A DNA stretch of 64,000 nucleotides from Lachnospiraceae bacterium (GTDB taxonomy: Bacteria > Bacillota > Clostridia > Lachnospirales > Lachnospiraceae). The stretch spans positions 1 through 64,000 of the forward strand of contig JAFTWX010000077.1 in assembly GCA_017465095.1 (NCBI GenBank), written 5' to 3'. A program made the translations under genes and the position numbers. Within the stretch, counting starts at the first letter, position 1; each line of letters begins with the position of its first letter. This document shows, piece after piece, positions 1 through 9,176 of the stretch. Below the pieces are notes generated by a model. It saw nothing but the letters and a program-made list of their open reading frames with translations. It was not told where the DNA came from and ran no database searches.

Positions 1-1050
1 GAATCTTTTTAATCCCGTCCCGTCTGGCATCGCAGCCGTGATGGCTACTACCTTTTCGTCTCTCTCCCCGAGCTTGTTCATTACCGTGGCAAACACATCG
101 GTATAATTGGCCTTCGTACGGGGTTTCTTCGGAAGTCCGGTCTCAATCTCAAACGGCTCTGCCCCATGGAATCTTGCCGGATGTCTCTCTGCCGGCTTGT
201 ACCCTTTTCCCTTCTGGGTAATGGCATGAATCAGCACCGGTCCGTTGATACGTTTTGCCTCTTTGATTACCTTGACAAGCCCCTGAATGTCATGACCGTC
301 TACCGGTCCCAGATATTTAATGCCCATGTCTTCAAAAAACATACCCGGAATCACTAAATGTTTCAAACCGTTTTTGGCATTCTGAATCTTTTTGACGATG
401 GATGCACCGTATTTCGGCATCTCCAAAAGACGATAATAAATGCTGTCCTTTAAATCCAAATATTTCGCATCGGTACGGATGCTGTTCAGGTAGGAGGACA
501 CACCTCCCACATTTTCGGAAATGGACATATTGTTATCATTCAAAACAATGATGTAATTCTTTTCCAGACGTGCTGCATTGTTCAGTGCTTCATAGGCCAT
601 ACCGCCGGTCAGGGAACCGTCACCGATCACTGCCACGACCGTATGATCCTCTCCCAAAAGATCCCGCGCCTGCACAAGACCAAGTCCCGCTGAAACAGAA
701 GTGGAACTGTGTCCCGTATCAAAGCTGTCGCAGTCACTTTCTTTTCGCTTCGGAAATCCGCTGATACCGCCGAACTTACGCAGAGATTCAAAGCCATCTC
801 TTCTTCCTGTAAGTATCTTGTGAGTATAAGCCTGATGTCCCACATCCCACACAATCTTGTCCAGAGGAAGTTCCAGCGCCAGATGAAGCGCCATGGTAAG
901 TTCCACCGCACCGAGATTCGATCCCAGATGTCCTCCTGACACACTGATTTTTTCTATGAGAAAATCACGGATTTCCTGAGCAAGTATATCCAGGTCTTCC
1001 GGATTTATCTGTTTTATATCATTTGCTTTTGTAATCTTATCAAGCAGCAT
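1..1050 (-). CDS. dxs: 1-deoxy-D-xylulose-5-phosphate synthase, 3' part cut by window edge
   Basis: The first 350 residues of Dxs are visible; the family is about 620 residues long, so the C-terminal half lies outside the window. The enzyme joins pyruvate and glyceraldehyde 3-phosphate, using thiamine diphosphate, in the first step of the MEP isoprenoid pathway. The N-terminus reads MLLDKITKANDIKQ and is followed by SGGHLGSNLG, DVGHQAYTHKILTGR and FDTGHSSTSVSAGLG. The thiamine-binding stretch is VIGDGSLTGGMAYEALNN. The reading frame is open from the ATG at 1050 to base 1 with no frameshift. It lies 21 bp downstream of ispA, so it closes the nusB-xseA-xseB-ispA-dxs operon. The identification is secure. 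Confidence 0.96.
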   Translation of the reverse strand, partial: MLLDKITKANDIKQINPEDLDILAQEIRDFLIEKISVSGGHLGSNLGAVELTMALHLALELPLDKIVWDVGHQAYTHKILTGRRDGFESLRKFGGISGFPKRKESDCDSFDTGHSSTSVSAGLGLVQARDLLGEDHTVVAVIGDGSLTGGMAYEALNNAARLEKNYIIVLNDNNMSISENVGGVSSYLNSIRTDAKYLDLKDSIYYRLLEMPKYGASIVKKIQNAKNGLKHLVIPGMFFEDMGIKYLGPVDGHDIQGLVKVIKEAKRINGPVLIHAITQKGKGYKPAERHPARFHGAEPFEIETGLPKKPRTKANYTDVFATVMNKLGERDEKVVAITAAMPDGTGLKRF

Positions 1051-1071
1051 AATCTACCTCTTCATAGCCGG

Positions 1072-1965
1072 TTATTTTTTTCTGTCAATCAGACTCATAA
1101 TGAGCTGATCCAAAAATTCATGTTCTCCCGGCACCTGTTCCAAAAGCGCAACCGCTTCTTTTGACAGCAGTTCCACCTGTTTTGCAGCCTCCTCGACACC
1201 TGCGTGCGTCACATAGGTGGCCTTATTGTTTTTCTCATCGCTTCCGATCGGCTTTCCGAGTTCCTGCCCGTCACCGATCACATCGAGAATGTCATCCTGA
1301 ATCTGAAAAGCCACACCGATATTGTAACCGATTTTTTCCATGGCATCGACATCACTCTGCCCGGCGCCCGCCAGCACAGCACCGATCATCAGTGCAGACT
1401 GTATCAGCGCAGCCGTCTTATTTTCATGAATGAACAAAAGCTGTTCTTTTGTGAGCGGAATCTGTCTTTTCTCCGCCTCCACATCACAAACCTGACCGCC
1501 GACCATTCCGAAAATTCCGGCCTTGCGCCCTAATATCATCATGGCCTTTTCCGCCGGAATATATCCCGGTTTCATCTCAAAAGCTAAGGCCGCTGTTTCA
1601 AATGCATAATTTAAAAGCGCATCTCCCGCCAAAACCGCCATGGCCTCGCCATATACCACATGGGTGGTTTTCCTGCCGCGACGGTATTCATCATTGTCCA
1701 TCACTTCCATGTCATCATGTACAAGGGAGTATGTGTGAATCATCTCAAGCGCCGCCATAAACGGACGGATAATCTCCTCCGAGCCGCCGAACATGCGATA
1801 GGTTTCCGCCATAAGCAGCGGACGAAGTCTCTTTCCCCCGACCTTCACGCTGTAATTCATAGCCTCAAGAACCGTCTTTTGATTTCCCTCTTCCTTCGGC
1901 AGATAAGATAAAATAATATCCTCTGTCTCTTTTGTTTTCTGCACAAGCAACTCATCAAAACTCAT
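1072..1965 (-). CDS. ispA: Polyprenyl (farnesyl/geranyl) diphosphate synthase
   Basis: This 297-residue protein is a short-chain trans-prenyltransferase that condenses isopentenyl diphosphate with allylic diphosphates, most likely up to farnesyl diphosphate. The first aspartate-rich motif is seen as LVHDDMEVMDND and the second as QIQDDILDVIGD. The substrate-binding GGKRLRPLL lies near residue 42. Length and motifs match the bacterial IspA group of about 290-300 residues. Its start overlaps the end of xseB by 11 bp and dxs follows, so the product feeds directly on the MEP pathway begun by its neighbour. Exact chain length cannot be read with certainty, but the neighbourhood favours farnesyl diphosphate. 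Confidence 0.94.
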   Translation of the reverse strand: MSFDELLVQKTKETEDIILSYLPKEEGNQKTVLEAMNYSVKVGGKRLRPLLMAETYRMFGGSEEIIRPFMAALEMIHTYSLVHDDMEVMDNDEYRRGRKTTHVVYGEAMAVLAGDALLNYAFETAALAFEMKPGYIPAEKAMMILGRKAGIFGMVGGQVCDVEAEKRQIPLTKEQLLFIHENKTAALIQSALMIGAVLAGAGQSDVDAMEKIGYNIGVAFQIQDDILDVIGDGQELGKPIGSDEKNNKATYVTHAGVEEAAKQVELLSKEAVALLEQVPGEHEFLDQLIMSLIDRKK

Positions 1966-2167
1966 CGGTATTTCCTCCCTGCGAAAGCACTTTCACTTCC
2001 TTCTCCACTTTGTCAATCATACCGTTACAGAGATTCACAAGGGAAATCCCTTCCTTGTATGCAGTAAAAGAATCCTCAAGGGAAGTCTCCGGATTCTCCA
2101 ATTTTTCTATTACTGTCTCTAAATTTTCAAACGCTTCCTCCAAAGAAAGCTTCTTTTCTTCACTCAT
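1955..2167 (-). CDS. xseB: Exodeoxyribonuclease VII small subunit
   Basis: This 70-residue protein begins MSEEKKLSLEEAFENLE and carries the ENPETSLEDSFTAYKEGI segment typical of XseB. It binds the large subunit XseA to form the single-strand-specific exonuclease VII. The open frame extends further upstream, but the internal ATG at 2167 is chosen because it overlaps the xseA stop as ATGA, a usual sign of coupled translation, and because the family is 60-80 residues long. The 3' end overlaps ispA by 11 bp. Confidence 0.93.
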   Translation of the reverse strand: MSEEKKLSLEEAFENLETVIEKLENPETSLEDSFTAYKEGISLVNLCNGMIDKVEKEVKVLSQGGNTDEF

Positions 2168-3372
2168 TCTTCTCTCCTGCTGACACTCTGTGCCACTGCT
2201 TCTACGGTTCCGTTCTGCAGATAAATATGCATCCTGTCGCCTTCTTTGACTTGCCCGATATCGGTAATCGGCTTTTCGTCCCCGCCGGTCACGTAAGCAT
2301 ATCCCTGACTCAATTTTGTTAGCGGTGACAAACTTTCTAATTTGGCCGCACACACTTTCAGTTCATTTCTCTTTGCAAGCAAAACAGCCTCCATGCGGTG
2401 ATTTAACTGTTCCTCCATGGAAATAATACGCATGCGCTGTTCTTTCATTATGGCTTGCGGAGATACGTTTTTCAGCCGAAGCGCAAGATTTTCCGCATGC
2501 ATTCTCTCCCTGCTGCATCTCGTCAGCATCGTATCGGTCAGCTGCCTTGCATACTGGGAAATCTGCGAAAGCACCGCCTCCATATCACACACAGCAAGTT
2601 CTGCTCCTGCCGACGGTGTCGGCGCACGCAAATCCGCCACATAATCAATAATCGTCGTATCGGTTTCATGACCTACCGCCGAAATAACCGGAATACTGCA
2701 GTCAAATACCGCCTGCGCCACCTCGCGGCTGTTAAAGGCCCACAAATCCTCAATGCTTCCGCCGCCGCGGCCGACAATCATCACGTCCACGCCTTCCTTT
2801 TCCAGCGCCCGGATACCTTTCACAATACTCTCTACCGCATAATCCCCCTGCACAATGGCCGGATATAACACGATTTCAATATAAGGATTTCTCCGGGTCG
2901 CAACCTGTATGATATCCCGTACCGCAGCTCCGGTAGATGCCGTGACAACACCGAGTTTCCGCACAAAACGCGGAATCGGCTGTTTGTAACAATCATCAAA
3001 CATCCCCATTTCCAAAAGCTCGCGTTTCAGCTTTTCATACTGCTCATACAGTGCTCCGCCACCCGACTGTTCAATCACCTTGGCGTATAGCTGGTATTTC
3101 CCGTCCCTCTCGTACACATCCACCGATCCGCCTGCAATCACCTCAAGTCCGTCCACAAGACGGAACGAAAGCCCGCTGCGGTTCCCGGCAAACATGACAC
3201 ACGAAATAGCAGCTCCACTGTCTTTTAAGGTAAAATAAATGTGACCGGAGCCATGGTATTTCACATTGCTCAGTTCGCCCTTAATAAAAATGGAACTGCA
3301 TAAAAAATCCTGGGTAAACATATTTTTAATGTAACTGTTAATTTGGCTTACGGAATATACATTCTGCTTCAT
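2164..3372 (-). CDS. xseA: Exodeoxyribonuclease VII large subunit
   Basis: This 402-residue protein is the catalytic subunit of exonuclease VII, which degrades single-stranded DNA from both ends to short oligonucleotides. An N-terminal OB fold (about residues 5-100, SVSQINSYIKNMF and SNVKYHGSGHIYFTLKD) is followed by the nuclease core with VVTASTGAAVRDI, VGRGGGSIEDLWAFN and SAVGHETDTTIIDYVADLRAPTPSAGAE written here in overlapping parts of the family signature. A helical region and a small C-terminal domain (LSQGYAYVT) complete the usual layout. It sits between nusB and xseB, with an ATGA overlap into xseB. Confidence 0.95.
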   Translation of the reverse strand: MKQNVYSVSQINSYIKNMFTQDFLCSSIFIKGELSNVKYHGSGHIYFTLKDSGAAISCVMFAGNRSGLSFRLVDGLEVIAGGSVDVYERDGKYQLYAKVIEQSGGGALYEQYEKLKRELLEMGMFDDCYKQPIPRFVRKLGVVTASTGAAVRDIIQVATRRNPYIEIVLYPAIVQGDYAVESIVKGIRALEKEGVDVMIVGRGGGSIEDLWAFNSREVAQAVFDCSIPVISAVGHETDTTIIDYVADLRAPTPSAGAELAVCDMEAVLSQISQYARQLTDTMLTRCSRERMHAENLALRLKNVSPQAIMKEQRMRIISMEEQLNHRMEAVLLAKRNELKVCAAKLESLSPLTKLSQGYAYVTGGDEKPITDIGQVKEGDRMHIYLQNGTVEAVAQSVSRREE

Positions 3373-3375
3373 TGC

Positions 3376-3792
3376 CTATTTTTCTTCCTTTGGCACAAAC
3401 TTGGCAAGGACACCGTTGATAAACGCCGGCGACTCATCCGCTGCAAACTTTTTAGCAAGCTCTACCGCCTCATTGATCGCTACGGAATCCGGAATGGTCT
3501 CATCAAACACAATCTCATACACGGCAAGTCGCATGATGGCAAGCTCTATTTTGCCCAAACGGCTCACATTCCATCCAACGGACTTCTCATTGATCAATTT
3601 ATCAATCTCATCCAATTTTTCCAAAATGCGGTCAAATTTGTCCTGAATCTGCTTCTGTTCTTTTTCTGTCAAGCCTTCCTGCTGCTCTTCCTCAAAGAAA
3701 AACTCTGCCTGCTGGGCAAGCTCTTCCTCACCGTTAAACGCAACACGAAATACCAGTTGAAATACTTTTTCTCTCAGTTTACTTCTGCTCAT
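3376..3792 (-). CDS. nusB: Transcription antitermination factor NusB
   Basis: This 138-residue protein matches NusB, an all-helical RNA-binding factor that with NusE (S10) binds boxA in rRNA leaders and supports processive antitermination. The start MSRSKLREKVFQLVFR and the C-terminal PDSVAINEAVELAKKFA and FINGVLAKF stretches are family signatures. An acidic, glutamate-rich loop (FFEEEQQEG) lies in the middle. It lies 22 bp after the Asp23-family gene and 3 bp before xseA, an order common in Clostridia. Confidence 0.95.
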   Translation of the reverse strand: MSRSKLREKVFQLVFRVAFNGEEELAQQAEFFFEEEQQEGLTEKEQKQIQDKFDRILEKLDEIDKLINEKSVGWNVSRLGKIELAIMRLAVYEIVFDETIPDSVAINEAVELAKKFAADESPAFINGVLAKFVPKEEK

Positions 3793-3814
3793 CTGCTAGT
3801 CCTAACTCTAATGT

Positions 3815-4204
3815 TTATTTCTCTTCCTGCATGTTGACTCCGGCAATGCGGATGTTGACATCGGATACCGTAAGTCCTGTCATATTTTCAACTGCAGTTT
3901 TTACTTTATTCTGAACATTCTGGCATGTCTGCGGAATGTTGTGTCCGTACTGGATCATGATGGCAAGCTCCATGGAAACCACACCTTCAATCACTTCCAC
4001 TTTTACACCCTTGGTAAGTTTCTTCATACCAACTTTGCTCATAAGCTCATTGGTAATATTACCAACTAATGCAGAGACACCGTCCACCTCTGTTGCAGCG
4101 AGGGATGCAATCATCGCAACTACATCGTCTGCAATCTGCACAACGCCTAATTTATCGTCTTCTTTCAAATTGTAAGTACCACGCTCTGTCATATCTTTTT
4201 CCAT
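3815..4204 (-). CDS. Asp23/Gls24 family envelope stress response protein
   Basis: This 129-residue cytoplasmic protein belongs to the Asp23/Gls24 family (YqhY type), small proteins linked to envelope stress and, for YqhY, to fatty acid synthesis control. The hallmark segments are IADDVVAMIASLAATEVDGV near residue 23, VEVIEGVVSMELAIMIQYG and the C-terminal VSDVNIRIAGVNM. It is the first gene of the operon leading into nusB, and it has its own consensus-like promoter at 4243-4271. No membrane segment is present. The molecular role of this family member is not known from sequence. Confidence 0.88.
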   Translation of the reverse strand: MEKDMTERGTYNLKEDDKLGVVQIADDVVAMIASLAATEVDGVSALVGNITNELMSKVGMKKLTKGVKVEVIEGVVSMELAIMIQYGHNIPQTCQNVQNKVKTAVENMTGLTVSDVNIRIAGVNMQEEK

Positions 4205-4242
4205 GTTGTGGTCCTCCTTTCAATATTTAACAATATACAGAA

Positions 4243-4271
4243 ATTATATCAAATCTTCTTCTATTATTCAA
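4243..4271 (-). promoter_or_regulatory. Sigma-A promoter of the Asp23-nusB-xseAB-ispA-dxs operon
   Basis: On the minus strand a -35 TTGAAT (4266-4271) and -10 TATAAT (4243-4248) are separated by exactly 17 bp. The -35 overlaps the last codons of the transglutaminase gene. A strong ribosome site AAAGGAGG precedes the ATG at 4204. Confidence 0.75.
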
Positions 4272-5487
4272 TCCAGAAAATAAGTGTATACAAATCATCG
4301 TTACAGCTGTAAGAAACACTCCGGAAGCTGTCCAGATATTGAAAAACCAATTCCTCCGTAATCAGGCTGTTTTTCACCTGACCGTACAGTCCGCTGTCGC
4401 TGCACATGAACGTAACATAGCCTGCCCCGCTGCTTTTTGCCCGTTCAAACAGATCGGACAGAGCCTCTTCGTCATAAACATTCAAATACAGACCTTCCCG
4501 CACATAATAATTATTTCTCGTGGAAATACAAGCCGGAAGAGGTACCACGTTGTCAATCGTATGAGATCTGGATATCTGTTTGGTGGTAATGAGAAAATAC
4601 TCATAATTGACGGAACGGGGATCCTTCGTCGCAGTCGCACTTCCAGGCCGAACATATCCGGCATCTCCCCAGGTCGGATCCATATAATAATAATCTCCGT
4701 CCACGCGAACCAGATTCCACGAATGGAAATCATTTTCTACTCTTCCGTACGCCATGGTAATCTCAACGCCCATGCGCATCAAAATATACTGCGCCGCCTT
4801 GGCATAGCCCTGACACACACTTTGTCCGTTTAAGAATACAGAACAGATATTTTGATTGTTTTCACAGTTGAGCACATATTTCGTATGTTCGATGATATAC
4901 TCGTACACATATTTGACGGTTGCATATTCGTCCCCGCCGGCCGGAGCCTGCGATATACACCGCTCCACATAAGCATCAATCCCCTGCTGACAGCTCTCCT
5001 GTTCTTCCTCCGTCATGTGATAACCCGGAGTAAAAGTGAGCTTCACAACGTCAATTCCGCGCAGCTGTTTTTCCAGCGTGTAAGAGGCAGAATAAAAAAT
5101 TTCCGGATGGTCGTTCATGACACACTGGTATATTTTATCCACTACCGCATCGTCCAGTGTCTCCAGCACCACATCTTCTCTCGAAGTGACGGACTCGTAT
5201 ATCTGTCCATAGATAATCTGTTCCTGCTCTGCCAACGCATTGTAATAATAGTAAGGCGTAACAGAATCCGATTCCTGCCCTGACTCCTCCGCCTCGGCAG
5301 AAGACGATGTCTCCTCCGCATAGCTCACATTGGAAGATTCAGATTCGGAATATCCCGCATCCGCACTTGCCGCATCCGTGATACTCCTATCAGGCAAGAC
5401 AGAATCCGGCAAAAACGCCTCCAGCATAATTCCCGCAATGCAGATCAGCCCCAATAATGCAATTATATTTCTAAACTTTTCACTCAT
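4264..5487 (-). CDS. Secreted or membrane-anchored transglutaminase-like protein
   Basis: This 407-residue protein has one N-terminal hydrophobic segment (about residues 8-25, IIALLGLICIAGIMLEAFL) acting as a signal or anchor. A serine- and glutamate-rich linker follows to about residue 75. The rest carries a transglutaminase-like cysteine protease fold: catalytic Cys in NGQSVCQGYAKA, His in NDFHSWNLV and Asp in YYYMDPTWGD. Such proteins are usually found outside the cell, but the substrate is unknown; wall processing or adhesion is only a guess. It starts 3 bp after the prfC stop, so it may be cotranscribed with prfC. Confidence 0.85.
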   Translation of the reverse strand: MSEKFRNIIALLGLICIAGIMLEAFLPDSVLPDRSITDAASADAGYSESESSNVSYAEETSSSAEAEESGQESDSVTPYYYYNALAEQEQIIYGQIYESVTSREDVVLETLDDAVVDKIYQCVMNDHPEIFYSASYTLEKQLRGIDVVKLTFTPGYHMTEEEQESCQQGIDAYVERCISQAPAGGDEYATVKYVYEYIIEHTKYVLNCENNQNICSVFLNGQSVCQGYAKAAQYILMRMGVEITMAYGRVENDFHSWNLVRVDGDYYYMDPTWGDAGYVRPGSATATKDPRSVNYEYFLITTKQISRSHTIDNVVPLPACISTRNNYYVREGLYLNVYDEEALSDLFERAKSSGAGYVTFMCSDSGLYGQVKNSLITEELVFQYLDSFRSVSYSCNDDLYTLIFWIE

Positions 5488-5490
5488 ACT

Positions 5491-7083
5491 TTAATTTTTA
5501 CCAAATTCTGACAGTTCTAATCCTTCGTTTCGATTTAATACCATCTGCACGCTCCATTCGTTGATGAAAAGAAGAAGCGGTCTCTCTTTCAGGTCGGTTA
5601 CCTTTTTCATATCCGAAGTGCCTACGATACGGTTCAAATCAATGTCATCATTTTCCACCCAACGGATATATTCATACGGCAACGGTTCCAGTCGGATTTC
5701 TACGTTGTACTCATTTTCCAGACGGTATTTGAGCACGTCAAACTGCAGCACACCGACAACTCCCACGATAATCTCTTCCATACCGGTGTTAAACTCTTTA
5801 AAAATCTGGATAGCACCTTCCTGTGCAATCTGCGTGATACCTTTTACAAACTGCTTTCTCTTCATCGTATCCATCTGACGCACTCTGGCAAAATGTTCCG
5901 GTGCAAAGGTCGGAATGCCTGCATATGCAAAGTTTTCCTTTGGCATACAAATCGTATCACCGATGGAGAAAATACCCGGATCAAACACACCGATGATATC
6001 GCCGGCGTAAGCCTCGTCCAAAATCTTGCGGGAATCCGCCATAATCTGCTGTGGCTGAGAAAGACGCATCACTTTGTTTCCCTGCACATGCTTTACTTCC
6101 ATGCCCGCATCAAACCGTCCGGAACAGATACGCATGAAGGCTACCCTGTCACGGTGCGCCTTGTTCATATTGGCCTGGATTTTAAACACGAACGCCGAAA
6201 AATCATTTTCCACCGGATCAATCGGTCCCTTATCCGAAATACGCGGAAGCGGTGTCTGTGTCATTTCAAGGAAATGCTTCAAAAATACTTCCACACCGAA
6301 GTTGGTCAGCGCCGAGCCGAAAAATACCGGTGTCAGATTTCCTTTCTGAACCTCTTCCAAATCAAACTCTGCACTTGCCCCGTCCAAAAGCTCGATTTCA
6401 TCCTGCAAAAGAGAAAATGCATCCTCTCCGATCTGTGCGGTAAGCTTGTCCGCATCGTCCACGGAAATAATTTCTGTCTCGCCTTCCTTTGTTCCCTTTT
6501 CCGTATCGGAAAACGTGAACACATTGCGGGACTTTCTCTCATACACGCCCTTAAATTCTTTTCCGGAACCGATCGGCCAGTTCACCGGACATGTTGCAAT
6601 GCCGAGTTCTTTTTCAATTTCATCCAAAAGTTCAAATGTATCATTGGCATCGCGGTCCATCTTGTTGATAAAGGTAAAAATCGGAATTTTACGCATGACA
6701 CATACTTTAAACAGCTTTCTCGTCTGTGCCTCGACACCCTTGCTGGCATCGATCACCATCACGGCAGAATCCGCTGCCATCAGCGTACGGTACGTATCCT
6801 CCGAGAAGTCCTGATGTCCCGGGGTATCCAGAATATTGATGCAAAATCCGTCATATTCAAACTGCAGTACGGAAGATGTAACGGAAATACCTCTCTCCTT
6901 CTCAATCTCCATCCAGTCGGAAACCGCATGTCTGGCTGTCGCCTTTCCTTTTACGCTTCCCGCCAGATTGATAGCACCTCCGTACAACAGGAATTTTTCC
7001 GTCAACGTCGTTTTACCCGCATCCGGATGGGATATGATGGCAAACGTTCTTCTCTTATTAATCTCTGCACTATAATTGCTCAC
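5491..7083 (-). CDS. prfC: Peptide chain release factor 3
   Basis: This 530-residue GTPase recycles RF1 and RF2 from the ribosome after termination. G1 is SHPDAGKTTLTEK, the switch II region DTPGHQDFSEDTYR, and G4 NKMDRDA. The elongation-factor-like domain II and the RF3-specific C-terminal region (QFDVLKYRLENEYNVE) follow. The start is a GTG at 7083 preceded by GGAGGAAAC. Length fits the family (about 525-530). It lies between deoB and the transglutaminase gene on the same strand. Confidence 0.96.
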   Translation of the reverse strand: MSNYSAEINKRRTFAIISHPDAGKTTLTEKFLLYGGAINLAGSVKGKATARHAVSDWMEIEKERGISVTSSVLQFEYDGFCINILDTPGHQDFSEDTYRTLMAADSAVMVIDASKGVEAQTRKLFKVCVMRKIPIFTFINKMDRDANDTFELLDEIEKELGIATCPVNWPIGSGKEFKGVYERKSRNVFTFSDTEKGTKEGETEIISVDDADKLTAQIGEDAFSLLQDEIELLDGASAEFDLEEVQKGNLTPVFFGSALTNFGVEVFLKHFLEMTQTPLPRISDKGPIDPVENDFSAFVFKIQANMNKAHRDRVAFMRICSGRFDAGMEVKHVQGNKVMRLSQPQQIMADSRKILDEAYAGDIIGVFDPGIFSIGDTICMPKENFAYAGIPTFAPEHFARVRQMDTMKRKQFVKGITQIAQEGAIQIFKEFNTGMEEIIVGVVGVLQFDVLKYRLENEYNVEIRLEPLPYEYIRWVENDDIDLNRIVGTSDMKKVTDLKERPLLLFINEWSVQMVLNRNEGLELSEFGKN

Positions 7084-7115
7084 TTTTTGTTTCCTCCAAC
7101 TCTTATGTTCCTTAC

Positions 7116-8276
7116 TTACAGCATACTGCTGCCCGATATATCACCGCTCACGCCGAGATAAGAAAGCACCGTGGCGCCGATGTCCGCAAACGTGGACCGG
7201 GTCCCGAGATTTTCTCCCGCAATCTTCTTTCCGTAAATCAAACAAGGAGTGTACTCCCTGGAATGATCCGTAGACTGCACGTAACCCGGATCGCATCCGT
7301 GATCCGCCGTGATAATCAGTATGTCATCCTCCCTCATACCATCCATGATCTGAGGCAGTTTTTCATCAAAATAAGCAAGCGCCTTTGCATAGCCGTCAAT
7401 ATCATTTCGGTGGCCGTACAGCATATCGAAATCTACCAGATTGACAAAGCAAAGTCCCTCAAACTCTTTTTCCAGATAACCGAGCGTCTTCTCAATACCG
7501 TCGGCATTTCCTGTCGTGTAGACATGCTCCGTGATTCCGGCGCCGGCAAAAATATCAAAAATCTTTCCGACCGCAATCACATCCTTACCCGCCTCCGCCA
7601 AATAGGAAAGCATCGTCTTCTTCGGCGGCTGAAGCGAATAATCGTGTCTTCTCGATGTTCTTGTATAATTGCCGCTCTCTCCGACAAACGGACGGGCAAT
7701 GACTCTGCCGACTCCGTGCTCACCCACAAGCATTTCACGGGCTGTTTTGCAATATTCATAAAGCTGCGTTACCGGAACCACATCCTCGTGCGCAGCAATC
7801 TGGAATACGCTGTCCGCAGATGTGTACACAATCAAATCTCCCGTTTTCACATGCTCATCGCCATACACTTTGATAACCTCCGTACCGGAATACGGCTTGT
7901 TGCAAAGTACGCCCCGCCCTGTCTTCTCGCTGAACATGCGAAGGACATCTTCCGGAAACCCTTCCGGATAAGTCGGCAAAGGCTTTTCGGAAACTACACC
8001 TGCAATCTCCCAGTGTCCGATGGTGGTATCCTTACCATTGGATGTCTCCGTCATGCGTGCAACTTTTGCAGCCGGTGTTCCGGTCGCCGGCACCTTCCCC
8101 GCCACGTCAACACCATCTATATGGAACAGACCAAGCCGCTGCATATTCGGCATATGAAAATATTCTGAAGTCGCGCAGGAGCCGATAGTGTTGGTTCCCG
8201 CATCCTTGTACGCATCTGCGTCCGGCATCGCTCCGATTCCGAAGCTGTCAAGTACAATCAAAAAAACTCTCTTCAT
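7116..8276 (-). CDS. deoB: Phosphopentomutase
   Basis: This 386-residue enzyme interconverts ribose or deoxyribose 1-phosphate and 5-phosphate, linking nucleoside salvage with the pentose pathway. Metal-binding and active-site segments are LDSFGIGAMPDADAY at the N-terminus, KDTTIGHWEIAG near residue 90, ITADHGCDP and STDHSREYTPCL near the C-terminus. The frame is open further upstream, but the ATG at 8276 is chosen because the mature protein starts MKRVFLIVLDSFG and a GGAGGAAAG ribosome site lies just before it. It has its own promoter and no nucleoside phosphorylase beside it. Confidence 0.96.
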   Translation of the reverse strand: MKRVFLIVLDSFGIGAMPDADAYKDAGTNTIGSCATSEYFHMPNMQRLGLFHIDGVDVAGKVPATGTPAAKVARMTETSNGKDTTIGHWEIAGVVSEKPLPTYPEGFPEDVLRMFSEKTGRGVLCNKPYSGTEVIKVYGDEHVKTGDLIVYTSADSVFQIAAHEDVVPVTQLYEYCKTAREMLVGEHGVGRVIARPFVGESGNYTRTSRRHDYSLQPPKKTMLSYLAEAGKDVIAVGKIFDIFAGAGITEHVYTTGNADGIEKTLGYLEKEFEGLCFVNLVDFDMLYGHRNDIDGYAKALAYFDEKLPQIMDGMREDDILIITADHGCDPGYVQSTDHSREYTPCLIYGKKIAGENLGTRSTFADIGATVLSYLGVSGDISGSSML

Positions 8277-8326
8277 AATCTTTCCTCCTTCTCTGTCTGT
8301 ATTCTTCCCGCTTTTTTCCAAATTAA

Positions 8327-8335
8327 AGTATATCA
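8327..8335 (-). promoter_or_regulatory. Extended -10 promoter of deoB
   Basis: The minus strand reads TGATATACT, an extended -10 element, about 50 bp before the deoB start. No good -35 is visible. Just upstream lies a short direct repeat GTGTCAAAAAGTGTC (8339-8353), which might be an operator half-site pair, but this is unproven. Confidence 0.5.
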
Positions 8336-8354
8336 CAACCGACACTTTTTGACA

Positions 8355-9158
8355 CTATTTTTCTGCCACCGGCGAAATAATGATATTCTCAGCAGAAATT
8401 CCCGTTTTCCGCTGCACGATATCTTCAATCTGTGCCCTCTGTGCATCGCTCAGGGATACAGCACCCACAATCACATCCGCCGATTCTCCCGTAATGCTCA
8501 CAACCACATCCGCAAACCCTTTTGCCTCCAGCAGAATCTCAGCCGAACACTCCTTCTGGGCAATGTCCGTCAGCGCAATCATGCTGTCAACCGCCTCCTG
8601 TTTTGCACTGTCCGGAAGCTGGTCGGAATTAATGATTTCCATGAGCATTTCCTTATTCTGTGCCCTTGTCTGCTCTTTGAGCAGGTTTGCGCCTGCAATC
8701 GAAGTAACCGCCGTTGTACTTGTAAACACCGCCTCGCCCGGTGTCTCCCCGTCGTAATCCTCCGTCACTGCTGCCGTGAGATTTTCCTCTGCCTCTTCAT
8801 CCAAATAATCGCTGTAAATCATTTCCTCCTCGGAATCCATACTGTCAATGTCTGTCAGCGATGCAGATGCATCCAGTTCATCGGCATCACCCGTAATCAG
8901 CGCAAGCTCATCCGTCTCGGTTACGTCCGTGACAGCCGCCAGTTCTTCCTGCCCTGTCACATCCGTAATATCTGCCAGTTCCTCCTGCCCTGTCACGTCA
9001 GTCACCTCCGAAACCTGCACCTCCTCAAACTGGGCAGACGTGGTAAAAAGTGCCTCTTCGTCCACCTTTTTCCCCATAAAATTCAGGTAACCCGCAATAG
9101 CAATCATGAGCGCCAGAGCCGTAATCATAATCTGATTTCTTTTCCACAATTTTTTCAC
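8355..9158 (-). CDS. spoIIIAH: Stage III sporulation protein AH
   Basis: This 267-residue mother-cell protein has one N-terminal membrane segment (about residues 9-26, IMITALALMIAIAGYLNFM) and a C-terminal ring-forming domain related to YscJ/FliF that meets SpoIIQ from the forespore. The conserved end is seen as ECSAEILLEAKGFADVVV and IVQRKTGISAENIIISP. The middle (residues 45-150) is acidic and holds an imperfect repeat VTDVTGQEELA, ITDVTGQEELA, VTDVTETDELA. It is the last gene of the operon. Confidence 0.93.
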   Translation of the reverse strand: MKKLWKRNQIMITALALMIAIAGYLNFMGKKVDEEALFTTSAQFEEVQVSEVTDVTGQEELADITDVTGQEELAAVTDVTETDELALITGDADELDASASLTDIDSMDSEEEMIYSDYLDEEAEENLTAAVTEDYDGETPGEAVFTSTTAVTSIAGANLLKEQTRAQNKEMLMEIINSDQLPDSAKQEAVDSMIALTDIAQKECSAEILLEAKGFADVVVSITGESADVIVGAVSLSDAQRAQIEDIVQRKTGISAENIIISPVAEK

Positions 9159-9176
9159 CGGTAATCTCCTTCCTGA

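Noticed and set aside
627..944. A 105-residue minus-strand frame inside dxs, possibly a frameshift
   Set aside because: The true dxs frame is open and continuous through this region, so this is a shadow frame.
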